DNA of 64,000 nt from DASSUW01 sp963806395. Its GTDB lineage: Bacteria > Actinomycetota > Thermoleophilia > Solirubrobacterales > Solirubrobacteraceae. The stretch is taken from assembly GCA_963806395.1 (NCBI GenBank), contig CAWDYI010000004.1, forward strand, positions 124,001 to 188,000. Reading direction: 5' to 3'. The position numbers and the translations under genes were made by a program. The number at the start of each line of letters is the position of its first letter. Positions within the stretch are counted from its first letter, which is position 1. Positions 54,075 through 62,823 of this stretch are shown in pieces. The notes below the pieces were generated by a model that was not told the DNA's origin, searched no databases, and saw only the letters and a list, made by a program, of their open reading frames with translations.

Positions 54075-54539
54075 ATGGCAGCGATCGAGGAGATCCGGCA
54101 CCCCGGGACCGCGACGATCGAGCGGGGGGCGGAGCGCGCGGCGCGCGCCACGCTGCGCGACCAGATCGCCCGGCTCGAGCGGGCGCTCGCGAACGTGATC
54201 ACCGCCGCCTACCCGCGGCTCGACCCCGGTCCGTCGGTGTCGTCGCTGGCCGGCCCGCGGCTCCTCTCGCTCGGGGAGCTCGAACGCGTCCGCGACGCGC
54301 TCGCCGGCCGTCTGAGCGAGCTGCAGTCTGCCGCCGCCGCGCAGTCCGCGCGCCAGGCCGACGCTGCCCGCGAGCTCGAGCGGATGCTCGCCGACCCGCC
54401 CGCCCACAAGTGGCGGCGGCTGTCGAACGCCGACCTCGGCCTGCCCGGCTGCACGACCTACCACGTCCGCCCGCGCGCCGGGGTGCTCGGCATGCTCGCC
54501 GGGTGGTGGCAGGTCAAGATCTCCGGCGGTTGTCCGTAA
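54075..54539 (+). CDS. Coiled-coil protein, unknown function
   Basis: A 154-residue hypothetical protein. Residues 10-40 and 60-110 are Ala/Arg/Glu-rich helices likely to form coiled coils (ERAARATLRDQIARLERALA; DAARELERML). The C-terminus (HKWRRLSNADLGLPGCTTYHV, in part; GWWQVKISGGCP) has two cysteines that may pair or bind metal. TACGCT at 54053-54058 is the likely -10, giving a leader of about 10 bases. Its end overlaps the TTG of the next gene. Confidence 0.65.
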   Translation: MAAIEEIRHPGTATIERGAERAARATLRDQIARLERALANVITAAYPRLDPGPSVSSLAGPRLLSLGELERVRDALAGRLSELQSAAAAQSARQADAARELERMLADPPAHKWRRLSNADLGLPGCTTYHVRPRAGVLGMLAGWWQVKISGGCP

Positions 54540-54889
54540 CGCGGCCCAAAGCCCCCTGGCACCCGTTCCCGCTGGTGGAGCTGTGCGTGCTCGCGGGCAT
54601 CGTGCTGATCGTCCTCGGGCTGCTCAGCTTCGACACGGACCGCGGCCGCGCGATGCTGCTGTGCGGGATGGCGCTTGGCTCGCTCGGCGGCTTCGACACC
54701 GCCGCGCGCGAGCACTTCGCCGGATACAAGTCGCACTCGATGATGCTCGCGGGGGTTCCGGCGGTCGGGCTGGCGGCGATCCTCTACTTCGCCGGGGCCC
54801 CGTGGCCGGCGGTCGTCGCCGGAGCGCTGATCGCGTTCGCCGGCGGCATCCTGCTGCTCGCCCGCGCGTACGAGCGGCGCGCGGGGTGA
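54530..54889 (+). CDS. Four-helix membrane protein, unknown
   Basis: A 119-residue hydrophobic protein with helices at about 15-33, 41-55, 66-83 and 86-108. The start is probably the TTG at 54530, ten bases inside the previous gene; an internal GTG at 54575 would remove the hydrophilic head. Family unknown to me. It sits in an operon-like series with the coiled-coil gene. Confidence 0.6.
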   Translation: MSVTRPKAPWHPFPLVELCVLAGIVLIVLGLLSFDTDRGRAMLLCGMALGSLGGFDTAAREHFAGYKSHSMMLAGVPAVGLAAILYFAGAPWPAVVAGALIAFAGGILLLARAYERRAG

Positions 54890-54915
54890 CCGGGGACTCC
54901 ACTACGCTGCCCGCG

Positions 54916-55365
54916 GTGACCGAGCCCAAGCGCATGCAGCTCCGCGGGCTGCACCATCTCACGGCGATCTCGAGCGACCTCGAGCGCACGATCGCCTTCT
55001 ACCGCGACCTGCTCGGGCTGGCGATCGTGCACGACGGCCCGTCCGACGACGACCCGACGACCCGCCACGTGTGGTTCGGCGCGCTCGACGGCGGGGCGGG
55101 CACGCTGCTCAGCTTCATGCAGTATCCGGACCTGCCGAAGGGCGTGGTGGGGACGGGGTCGACGCATCACTTCGCGCTCGTCGTGGACTCCGCCGAGGAA
55201 CAGGAGGCGTGGCGCGACTACCTGCGCGGGCAGGGCGTCGAGTGCACCGACGTCTTCGATCGCGGGGCGTTCCGATCGATCTACATCCGCGATCCCGACG
55301 GGCACATCATCGAGATCGCGACCCGCGGCCCGGGCTTCACCGGCGCCGGCGAAGCGGCCGCGTAA
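54916..55365 (+). CDS. Glyoxalase/VOC-superfamily protein
   Basis: A 149-residue vicinal-oxygen-chelate protein with two beta-alpha-beta modules: LRGLHHLTAISSDLERTIAFYRDLLG (in part; first metal histidine), FGALDGGAGTLLSF, GSTHHFALVVDSAEE (second histidine) and IRDPDGHIIEIATRGPG (glutamate ligand). Such proteins isomerise or oxygenate small aromatics or give resistance to antibiotics; the substrate is open. I chose the GTG at 54916 because TACGCT (54903-54908) lies seven bases before it; the GTG at 54886 would sit upstream of that box. Confidence 0.82.
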   Translation: MTEPKRMQLRGLHHLTAISSDLERTIAFYRDLLGLAIVHDGPSDDDPTTRHVWFGALDGGAGTLLSFMQYPDLPKGVVGTGSTHHFALVVDSAEEQEAWRDYLRGQGVECTDVFDRGAFRSIYIRDPDGHIIEIATRGPGFTGAGEAAA

Positions 55366-55380
55366 GCGACCGCTCCGCCG

Positions 55381-55398
55381 GCGCGCGACGTCGCGCGC
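55381..55398. terminator. 18-base GC palindrome between convergent genes
   Basis: GCGCGCGACGTCGCGCGC is a perfect palindrome just before the end of the IHF-like gene and 16 bases after the VOC gene. It can form a hairpin in both transcripts but has no T run, so termination is only suggested. Confidence 0.4.
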
Positions 55399-55749
55399 TC
55401 AGCGGCCCCAGGCCATCTCGCGAGCGGCGTAGACCGGATCGCCGGCCAGGCTCGCTGCAAGGGCCCTGCGCTGACGATCTGTCATCGAGCCGATGGTCTT
55501 GGTCTCCGATATGGGGATCGACGCCAAAAACCTACGGCAACGGGTCTGCCCCCAGCGATGTTGGCTCAGCAGCAGATCGCTGATCGTCATGCTCTCGGCC
55601 TCCCAGGGGCACGACAGCACTACGTCCGCTACGGGCGTTTCCCCCTCCGCCACTTGGCGTTTGAGCTCGGCACGTGCAAGCCGAACTCTGTTCGCCTGCG
55701 CAAGCGCCCGCATGTGCTGTGCGGCAGGGGCCGTCGCAGTTGCGTCCAT
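55399..55749 (-). CDS. Actinobacterial IHF-like (mIHF/H2TH) DNA-binding protein
   Basis: A 116-residue protein with the mIHF pattern: MRALAQANRVRLARAELKRQVAEGE (in part) as the N-terminal helix, MTISDLLLSQHRWGQTRCRRFL as the helix-two-turn-helix DNA-binding part, and SMTDRQRRALAASL near the end. mIHF bends and compacts DNA in actinobacteria; the variant here with PWEAESMTI differs from the housekeeping form and may be a paralogue. The ATG at 55749 follows GGGGAGG by four bases. Codon use (AGA, CTT, TTG, ATA) is unlike its neighbours. Confidence 0.78.
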   Translation of the reverse strand: MDATATAPAAQHMRALAQANRVRLARAELKRQVAEGETPVADVVLSCPWEAESMTISDLLLSQHRWGQTRCRRFLASIPISETKTIGSMTDRQRRALAASLAGDPVYAAREMAWGR

Positions 55750-56070
55750 GAAACCTCCCCGCATGGCAAAGCTCACCTTCTTGGCGAGCAGTCGCCACCT
55801 ATTGAAATTGGCACCGACTGGCTTGGCATGCCGCGCGCAGAACGATTACGAGCAGCCGAGCCGCCGACCCCCCAGCGGCTCGCCAGAGTGCCCCTTCAGC
55901 CCGTCAATATCGATGTTCCCTCTCTCCATGTCCGGTGCGCGGCGCACCCGACCGAAGGGCTGAGGCTAGAGACCGACCGGGTGAATGGTCAACCGCCAGC
56001 ACGCCGAAAATTCGCAAGAAGCGCCCGTTTTCTAGAGATCGAGAAATAACGCGCCGGAGCAGATTTTGTG
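55750..56070. other. 320-base AT-richer gap with no convincing gene
   Basis: This stretch has a lower GC content than the rest of the window, and any open frame in it uses codons rare in neighbouring genes. It holds the upstream region of the IHF-like gene and the end of the SPT-like gene. I find no RNA gene, repeat or known motif. It may be a regulatory region or the remnant of a transferred segment. Confidence 0.5.
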
Positions 56071-57324
56071 CTACGCGCCCGAGGCCGGCGGGAGCGGGCC
56101 GTGCTCCGCCTCGAACGCCGACCGTACGCTCGCGAACGCCTCGAGTGCCCGGTCCAGCGTGGCGCGGTCGTGCGTCGCCATCACGCTTGTTCGCAGCAGT
56201 GCGCCGGCCGGCGGGACGGCCGGATGCAGGGCGACGTTGACGTACACGCCCGCGTCGTACAGGGCGCGCCAGAGCAGCACGGCCTTCCAGTCGTCGCCGA
56301 CCACGACGGGCACGATCGGCGTGGTGACCCCGGATCCGTCGTCGAGCACCTCGAAGCCCAGCCCACGAAGGCCGTCGCGCAGGTAGCCCGCGTTGTCGAG
56401 CACGCGCGCGAACAGCGCCGGACCTTCGTCCGAGCGGACGATCCGCAGCGCCGCGAGCGCCGCGCCGACGGCCGCCGGCACCGCCGCGGCGGTGAACAGG
56501 AACGCTCGCGAGCTGATGCGCAGGAAGTCGATCACCTCGTGGGTGCCGGCGATGAAGCCGCCGCAGCTGGCCAGCGACTTGGAGAACGTGCCCATCCGCA
56601 GGTCGACGTCGGCCTCGACGCCGAACAGCTCGCTCGCACCGGCGCCGCGTGCGCCGAGCACGCCGGCCGCGTGCGCCTCGTCGACCATCAGCCGCGCGCC
56701 GTGCGCCTTGCAGAGCTCCACGATCCGCGGCAGGTCGGCGACGTCGCCCTCCATCGAGAAGACGCCGTCGACCACGACCAGCACACCGCCGCCGTCATCT
56801 TCCGCGCGACCGAGCATCTTCTCGAGCTTGTCGAGCCGCCCGTGCCGGAACGGGCGCAGCTTGGCGCGCGAGAGCAGGCAGCCGTCGAGGATCGAGGCGT
56901 GGTCGGCGGAGTCGGCGATCACGGTGTCGCCGGGGGCGAGGATCGTCCCGAGCGTGCCCACGTTGGCCTGGTGGCCGGTCGTGAAGACGATCGCCTCCTC
57001 GGTGCCCATCCACTCGGCCAACTCGCGCTCGAGCTCGAGGTGCAGGTCGATCGTGCCGTTCAGCAGCCGCGAGCCCGTGAGGCCGGTCCCGTAGCGCTCG
57101 AGCGCGTCGCGGGCGCCCTGCATGACGCGCTCGTCGCCGGTCAGCCCGAGGTAGTTGTTCGAGCCCAGCATGATCCGCTGGGCGCCCTCCATCTCGACCA
57201 CCGGGCCGGCGTGCGACTCCAGGCGGCGGAAGTAGGGGAGCAGGTCGGCGTCGCGGGCGGCGCGCAGCTGCTCGGCGCGCTCGTGCCCACGGACCTTCGC
57301 GAAGACGTCGATGGCGGTCGGCAT
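56071..57324 (-). CDS. Alpha-oxoamine synthase, serine-palmitoyltransferase-like
   Basis: A 417-residue PLP enzyme that condenses an amino acid with an acyl thioester. It shows the PLP-ring histidine (SADHASILDG, H142), the D215/H218 pair in VDEAHAAGVLG, and the Schiff-base lysine K249 in GTFSKSLASCGGFIAG. The FSKS(L/F)AS-GG(F/Y)-AG block is the serine-palmitoyltransferase and CqsA-type pattern; 8-amino-7-oxononanoate synthase and KBL usually have LGKALG. It diverges from a ceramide-synthase-like gene with a fatty acid 2-hydroxylase after it, which supports the SPT reading (serine plus acyl-CoA or acyl-ACP to 3-ketosphinganine). A KBL-type function is not excluded. Confidence 0.8.
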   Translation of the reverse strand: MPTAIDVFAKVRGHERAEQLRAARDADLLPYFRRLESHAGPVVEMEGAQRIMLGSNNYLGLTGDERVMQGARDALERYGTGLTGSRLLNGTIDLHLELERELAEWMGTEEAIVFTTGHQANVGTLGTILAPGDTVIADSADHASILDGCLLSRAKLRPFRHGRLDKLEKMLGRAEDDGGGVLVVVDGVFSMEGDVADLPRIVELCKAHGARLMVDEAHAAGVLGARGAGASELFGVEADVDLRMGTFSKSLASCGGFIAGTHEVIDFLRISSRAFLFTAAAVPAAVGAALAALRIVRSDEGPALFARVLDNAGYLRDGLRGLGFEVLDDGSGVTTPIVPVVVGDDWKAVLLWRALYDAGVYVNVALHPAVPPAGALLRTSVMATHDRATLDRALEAFASVRSAFEAEHGPLPPASGA

Positions 57325-57325
57325 A

Positions 57326-57339
57326 TAGGGTGCGGCCTC
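57326..57339 (+). promoter_or_regulatory. Leaderless promoter box of the acyltransferase gene
   Basis: TAGGGT at 57326-57331 lies eight bases before the GTG at 57340. The box begins two bases past the start codon of the divergent SPT-like gene, so the two promoters are face to face in a very tight space, and expression of both genes may be linked. Confidence 0.5.
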
Positions 57340-58473
57340 GTGTCGCTTGTAGTGCGTCCCGTGCGGGGGCGGCGGGACCTGCGGGAGTTCATCGACCTCC
57401 CGTACCGGCTGCACTCTACTTCTCCCGTTTGGGTGCCCCCACTGCGGCTCGAGCGCTACCTGTTTCTCAGCCGCCGCTTCAACGCGTTCTACACGCACGG
57501 CGACGCCCAGCTGTTCCTGGCCGAGCGAGATGGGCGCGTGGTGGGCCGGATCAGCGCCCACTACGACCAGGTGTTCAACGACCTCCACGGCAATCGCTGG
57601 GGCATGTTCGGCTTCCTCGAGATGGAGGACGACCCCGAGCTGGTGCCGGCCATGCTCGACGCCGCCGAGCGCTGGCTGCGCGACCACGGGCGCGACCACA
57701 TGATCGGCCCGATGGACTTCACGATCAACGACGAGTCGGGCATCCAGATCGAGGGCTTCGAGCGCGAGCCGCTGATCAGGCAGCCCTCGCACCCGCCGTA
57801 CTACCAGCGACGGTGCGAGGAGGCGGGTCTGGAGAAGGCGATCGACCTGTGGATGTGGGAGCTGCACATCTCGGACCGCTCGAAGATGCTGCCGGTCATC
57901 TTCAAGCTCGCCGACGAGCTCGAGCCGCGCCACGGGATCCGCATCCGCAAGATGTCACGGCGCAGCCTCCGCCGTGACCTGGACCGCTTCGCCGACGTCT
58001 ACAACGCGGCGTGGAGCGAGAACTGGGGCTTCGTGCCGTACTCGAAGGCCGACCTGGACGCCTACGCGCAGGAGCTGCACCTGGTGTTCGACAAGAACTG
58101 GTTCATGGTCGCCGAGACCGCCGAGGGCGAGGCGGTGGCGGTGGCGGTCACGGTGCCCGACGTCAACCAGGTGCTCAAGCGCATGAAGGGCCGGCTGCTG
58201 CCGTTCGGCTGGTGGCATTACCTGCGCCGCCGCAGGATCATGGACCGCGTGCGGGTCGGCTTCCTCGGCGTCAAGCCGGAGTACCAGCACACCGGCGTCG
58301 CCGCCGCGATGTACGTCGAGCACTTCGACATGGCGACCGTCACGCCGCAGACGTGGGGGGAGATGGGCTGGATCCTCGAGACCAACACGAACATGAACCG
58401 CGCGATGGAGGCGATGGGCGGCCGGATCGTTCGGCGCTTCCGCATCTACGAGCGCCCGTTGACTTCCAATTAG
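57340..58473 (+). CDS. GNAT-family acyltransferase, bacterial ceramide-synthase-like
   Basis: A 377-residue protein of the long GNAT-like group. The N-terminal half matches DLREFIDLPYRLHSTSPVWVPPL (in part), LFLAERDGRVVGRISAHYD, GMFGFLEMEDD, MIGPMDFTINDESGIQIEGF and PPYYQRRCEEAGL; the C-terminal GNAT fold has WFMVAETAEGEAVAVAV and VRVGFLGVKPEYQHTGVAAAMY, the acyl-CoA loop. Proteins of this size and pattern include the bacterial ceramide synthase described in Caulobacter, which N-acylates a sphingoid base; I cannot align them here. Its place between an SPT-like gene and a fatty-acid-hydroxylase gene supports that role. Confidence 0.75.
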   Translation: MSLVVRPVRGRRDLREFIDLPYRLHSTSPVWVPPLRLERYLFLSRRFNAFYTHGDAQLFLAERDGRVVGRISAHYDQVFNDLHGNRWGMFGFLEMEDDPELVPAMLDAAERWLRDHGRDHMIGPMDFTINDESGIQIEGFEREPLIRQPSHPPYYQRRCEEAGLEKAIDLWMWELHISDRSKMLPVIFKLADELEPRHGIRIRKMSRRSLRRDLDRFADVYNAAWSENWGFVPYSKADLDAYAQELHLVFDKNWFMVAETAEGEAVAVAVTVPDVNQVLKRMKGRLLPFGWWHYLRRRRIMDRVRVGFLGVKPEYQHTGVAAAMYVEHFDMATVTPQTWGEMGWILETNTNMNRAMEAMGGRIVRRFRIYERPLTSN

Positions 58474-58499
58474 GACGGCCTAACAGGTACCGTTGGCGT

Positions 58500-59120
58500 A
58501 TGCAGCGCTCGGAATATCTGAAGGCCTCTCCCCCCATGTTCGAGTCGAAGCTCCTCGACCGTTTCACGCGCGTGCACCCCGTCGTGCCCGTGCTCATCTA
58601 CGCCCCGGTGATCATCGCCCTGCTCGTCCTCGCGGTCACGCGAGACGGCTGGTGGGACACCGCTGCCCTCGCCTGCGTCGGCTACTGCATCTGGACGCTG
58701 TTCGAATACTGGCTGCACCGGATCGTGTTCCACTTCGAGCCCGAGCAAGGGTTCGGTGCCCGGCTGCACTGGATGATCCACGGCGTCCACCACGACCATC
58801 CGAACGACCCGTTGCGGCTCGTGATGCCGCCGGCCGCCAGCATCCCGCTCGCGGTGGTCGTGGTCGGCTCGATCTTCGTCGCGGCCGGGTCGGTGCATGC
58901 GCCCGCGGTCGCGGGCGGCTTCCTCGCCGGCTACCTGATCTACGACGAGATCCACTACGCCCTGCACCACCACACGCCGTCGTCGCGACTCGGCAAGCGG
59001 TTGCGCGAGCTGCACATGCGCCATCACTTCCAGGACGACGACAAGGGCTTCGGGATCAGCGCGCCCTACTGGGACGTCGTGTTCAGGACCCTCCCCGAGC
59101 GTCACAACGAGACGGGCTGA
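58500..59120 (+). CDS. Fatty acid 2-hydroxylase-like di-iron membrane enzyme
   Basis: A 206-residue member of the fatty acid hydroxylase/sterol desaturase superfamily, closest in pattern to FA2H, which hydroxylates the 2-position of ceramide fatty acids. The eight-histidine motifs are complete: HRIVFH (73-78), HGVHHDH with PND (94-103), HYALHHH (152-158) and HMRHHF (172-177). Four membrane helices lie around 30-46, 55-70, 110-130 and 135-150. The ATG follows TACCGT (58488-58493) by six bases. It lies 26 bases after the acyltransferase gene in the same direction. Confidence 0.87.
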   Translation: MQRSEYLKASPPMFESKLLDRFTRVHPVVPVLIYAPVIIALLVLAVTRDGWWDTAALACVGYCIWTLFEYWLHRIVFHFEPEQGFGARLHWMIHGVHHDHPNDPLRLVMPPAASIPLAVVVVGSIFVAAGSVHAPAVAGGFLAGYLIYDEIHYALHHHTPSSRLGKRLRELHMRHHFQDDDKGFGISAPYWDVVFRTLPERHNETG

Positions 59121-59158
59121 ACGCACCCGTCCGGGGAACGGTTCATGCTGTCGAGCCC

Positions 59159-59434
59159 GTGAGTCAGAGCGAGGAAGACGAAGGCGAAGTCGTCGACGGC
59201 CTGCCCGTGGTGGCGGAGCCGCATGCGATCGAACCGGCGCGGCCGCTGGTGCCCGCGCGGCAGGCGGCCGCCCTCGCGGCCACTGGATTCGTGGCGGGGG
59301 CGGCGACCGTCGCCGTGGTCCATCGCCGCCGTTCCGGCGCGGTGCGCCGCAAGCGCCGCAAGGGCGGCACGCTCGGTGAGATCGTCGCCTCGAACTCGTT
59401 CCTGGTCGACGTCCATCTGATCAAACGCGGTTGA
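59159..59434 (+). CDS. Small protein with one membrane helix and basic patch, unknown
   Basis: A 91-residue protein with an acidic head (SEEDEGEVVDG), one helix at about 35-53 and a strongly basic patch (HRRRSGAVRRKRRKGG), then a short C-terminal helix. I do not recognise it. It begins at a GTG 38 bases after the hydroxylase gene and overlaps the DNA glycosylase start (TTGA), so it is part of this operon or the next. Confidence 0.6.
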   Translation: MSQSEEDEGEVVDGLPVVAEPHAIEPARPLVPARQAAALAATGFVAGAATVAVVHRRRSGAVRRKRRKGGTLGEIVASNSFLVDVHLIKRG

Positions 59435-60378
59435 GCACGGCCGTGGAGGTTCGTGAGGAGGTCCGGCCGCCCTGGCCGTTCCGCCTCGGTAGCGGGTCGA
59501 TGGACGGGTTGACGCGCCGCCGCGGAGCGGCGCTTCAGCGGCTGATGCGGATCGACGGCGAGCCGGTGCTCGTGGGCATCGTCCAGCCGGCACGCGATCG
59601 CGTGCTGTTCGCCGCCCGCGCCGCGTCCGAGACGGCGGCGCGAGGGGGGATCGAGCGGATGCGCTTCGCCACCGGCGTCGACGACGACCTGCGGCCGTTC
59701 TACGACCGGTTCTCGGGCGACCCGGTGATCGGCCGCTCCGTGCGTGCCAACCGTGCCCTGCGCGTGCGCCGTCAGCCCGACCCGTGGGAGACGCTGGCGG
59801 CCGCGATCACCGAGCAGCTGATCGAGCTCGAGCGCGCGAAGGCGATCCAGCGGCGGCTGATCGCCGCGTTCGGCTACCGCTGCCCCGCCACCGGGATGCG
59901 CGACGCGCCGACGCCGACGGCGATCGCCGCCCAGGCGCCGGCCCGGCTGGTGTCGTTCGACCTCGCGCCCAAGCGCGCGATCGCGATGCGGCGCTGCGCC
60001 GAGGGCGTCGCGCACGGCCGGATCGACCTGTCCGCGCACGACTACCGGCGCCTGCTGGCGATCCGCGACATCGGCGCCTGGACGGTCGAGATGCTCGCGC
60101 TGCACGGCCAGGGCCGGATGGACGTCGTGCCCGCCGGCGACCTCGGCTTCCTGAAGATCGTCGGGCGTCTCGTCACCGGCAACCCGCGAGCGCGCGCCGA
60201 CGAGGCCGAGGTGCGCGGGTTCTTCGAGCGCTACGGCGAGTGGAAGGGCCTCGCCGGTGCGCACCTCGTGCGGGCGGCTGCGTCCGGCCTCACTCCAGCC
60301 CGGCTGTCCGCGGATCGAGCCCCTCGCCGGGCAGGAACTCGTTGGTCAGCGGCGCCCGCTCGTCCTGCGGCCGCGTGA
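59431..60378 (+). CDS. DNA-3-methyladenine glycosylase (AlkA-like, HhH-GPD)
   Basis: Base-excision repair enzyme that removes alkylated bases. A 315-residue protein with an N-terminal beta domain (about 12-90) and the helix-hairpin-helix GPD domain (about 100-290) containing LLAIRDIGAWTVEMLAL and the catalytic Asp in DVVPAGDLGF. The C-terminal 30 residues are Ala/Arg-rich and overlap the opposite-strand thiY-like gene by 89 bases; the real end could be read through a neighbour. The start is a TTG that overlaps the previous gene. Confidence 0.87.
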   Translation: MSTAVEVREEVRPPWPFRLGSGSMDGLTRRRGAALQRLMRIDGEPVLVGIVQPARDRVLFAARAASETAARGGIERMRFATGVDDDLRPFYDRFSGDPVIGRSVRANRALRVRRQPDPWETLAAAITEQLIELERAKAIQRRLIAAFGYRCPATGMRDAPTPTAIAAQAPARLVSFDLAPKRAIAMRRCAEGVAHGRIDLSAHDYRRLLAIRDIGAWTVEMLALHGQGRMDVVPAGDLGFLKIVGRLVTGNPRARADEAEVRGFFERYGEWKGLAGAHLVRAAASGLTPARLSADRAPRRAGTRWSAAPARPAAA

Positions 60379-61327
60379 GCAGGCCGCTCGCGCGCATCCA
60401 GCGCTCGTAGGCGTTCCACTCCGCCGGGTCCTGGAAGCCGAACGGGCGCTTGTCGTCGCGCGGGAAGAAGACCGGCAGCGTGGCGCGCACGGCGGCGGTC
60501 TGGAGCCCGCGGTCGAGGCCGGGGTCGGCCTCCAGCAGCGCGTCGACGCCCGTGTCCGGGTCCTTCTTCACCAGCTCGTGGCCGCGCGCCGTGGCCTGGA
60601 GGAAGCGCCGCACCCGTGAGCCGCCGTTCTCGTCGAGCGTGTCGCGGCGGGACGCGAAGATCAGCTCGTTGTACGTCGGGACGCCGAGGTCCTCCATCCG
60701 CAGGATCTCCGGGTTGCGCTTGCGACGCTCGAGGTCGACGCCCTCGTAGTTCCAGAACGCGCCGAGCGTGGCGTCGACCTTCTTGGAGAGCATCGCCGGC
60801 ACGAGGTTGAAGCCGACGTTGGTCTCCTTCGCGTCGTTCGCCGCCAGCCCGGCCGTCTCGAGGATCGTGCGCAGGTAGGCCGACTGGTAGGACAGGCCGG
60901 AGGTGCCGACGCGCTTGTCCGCGAGCTGCTCCGGGCGCGTGATCGCGCGGTCGCCGAGCGACATCAGGGACGTCAGCGGGGTCTGCACGAGCGCTCCGAC
61001 GGCGACCAGGTCGGCGCCCTTGTCGCGTGCCAGCAGCAGCTCCGGCTCGTAGGAGATCACCAGGTCGGCGCGGCCCGCCTGGAGGAGCTTGAGCGGCGCG
61101 GCTGCGTCGGGCGGCGTGAGGATCTCGACGTCGAGCCCGGCTCGCTCGTACTCGCCGCTCGCCTTCGCTGCGTAGATCCCGGCGTGGTCGGCGTTCGGGA
61201 AGTAGTCGAGCATCAGCGTGAACGGCTCGGTCTTCCCCGAGCTGGGGCCGGCCGGCTCGGCCTTCTCCCCGCAGCCGGCGACGGCGAGTCCGAGCACGAG
61301 TACGCACAGTGCGATGCAGCGGGTCAT
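60290..61327 (-). CDS. thiY: Substrate-binding lipoprotein of a thiamine-precursor ABC importer (NMT1/THI5-like)
   Basis: A 345-residue lipoprotein with a lipobox (LAVAGCGE) and the NMT1/SsuA two-domain binding fold. It has the FTLMLDYFPNADHAGIYAAKA start typical of formylaminopyrimidine/HMP-binding ThiY, then LKLLQAGRADLVISYEPELLLARDKG (in part), GTSGLSYQSAYLRT and the GAFWNYEGVDLE stretch. It is the last gene of an operon led by a TPP riboswitch. The start ATG overlaps the permease stop. Confidence 0.86.
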   Translation of the reverse strand: MTRCIALCVLVLGLAVAGCGEKAEPAGPSSGKTEPFTLMLDYFPNADHAGIYAAKASGEYERAGLDVEILTPPDAAAPLKLLQAGRADLVISYEPELLLARDKGADLVAVGALVQTPLTSLMSLGDRAITRPEQLADKRVGTSGLSYQSAYLRTILETAGLAANDAKETNVGFNLVPAMLSKKVDATLGAFWNYEGVDLERRKRNPEILRMEDLGVPTYNELIFASRRDTLDENGGSRVRRFLQATARGHELVKKDPDTGVDALLEADPGLDRGLQTAAVRATLPVFFPRDDKRPFGFQDPAEWNAYERWMRASGLLTRPQDERAPLTNEFLPGEGLDPRTAGLE

Positions 61328-62066
61328 GGTCCTCCGGGATGGGATCGAGGCGTCCAGTCGACGACGCGCCGCTCGAGCAGCGCGAAGGTGCCGTAGAGCG
61401 CGACGGCGAGCAGGAACAGAAGCAGTGTGGCGGCGAACGCGCGCGCGGTCTCGAGCTGCCCGTTGGCGGTCAGCAGCGCGTGGCCGAGCCCGGAATCGGA
61501 TCCCGACCACTCGGCGAAGACGGCGCCGATCACCGCCACCGCGGCGGCGACCTTGATGCCGGTGAACGTCGCCGGCAGCGCGCTCGGGATCTCCAGCATG
61601 CGCAGCGTCTGCCAGCGCGTCGCGTCCAGCGAGCGCAGCAGCTTGCGGGCGTCGGCGTCGGTGTCGCGCAGCCCGTCGTAGAGGTTGATGGCGACCGGGA
61701 AGAAGCACACGAGCGCGACCAGCAGCACCTTCGGCGCGAGCCCGAACCCGAGCACGAGCACGACCAGCGGCGCGATCACCGGGACCGGGATCGCCTGCGA
61801 GCCGATCACGAGCGGGCGCAGCGCACGCCGCGCGGCCGGCGAGACGTGCATCGCCACCGCCAGCGCGGCGCCTGCCGCGATCGCGGCGGCGAGGCCGAGC
61901 ACGACCTCCCACGTCGTGGTCGCGAGGTCGGGGGCGAGCAGGTCGCGGTCGGTCCACAGCGCCTCGGCGATCTGGGTCGGGGCGGGGAGCAGCAGCTCGT
62001 CGACCCAGCCCAGGCGCACGATCGCCTCCCAGCCCGCGAGGCCCGCGAGCAGGATCAGGGCGGCGG

Positions 62067-62070
<4 letters not shown>
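61324..62070 (-). CDS. thiX: ABC importer permease of the thiamine-precursor system
   Basis: A 248-residue permease with about six helices and the SsuC/TauC-type coupling loop with EWSGSDSGLGHALLTA. The order is VTAALILLAGLAGWEAI (helix 1), VLLVALVCFFPVAINLYDG and LRSLDATRWQTLRMLEIPSALPA, the EAA loop. The GTG at 62070 overlaps the ATPase stop (GTGA); the longer frame to 62631 is a shadow of the ATPase gene. Confidence 0.86.
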
Positions 62071-62822
<752 letters not shown>

Positions 62823-62823
62823 C

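Noticed and set aside
55558..56049. Plus-strand frame of 163 residues in the AT-richer gap
   Set aside because: It overlaps the IHF-like gene on the other strand, uses rare codons such as TTA and AGA, and has no recognisable domain or ribosome-binding site.
55750..56070. tRNA or small RNA gene in the long gap
   Set aside because: I looked for the T-loop GGTTCGA-type sequence and acceptor pairing and found neither.
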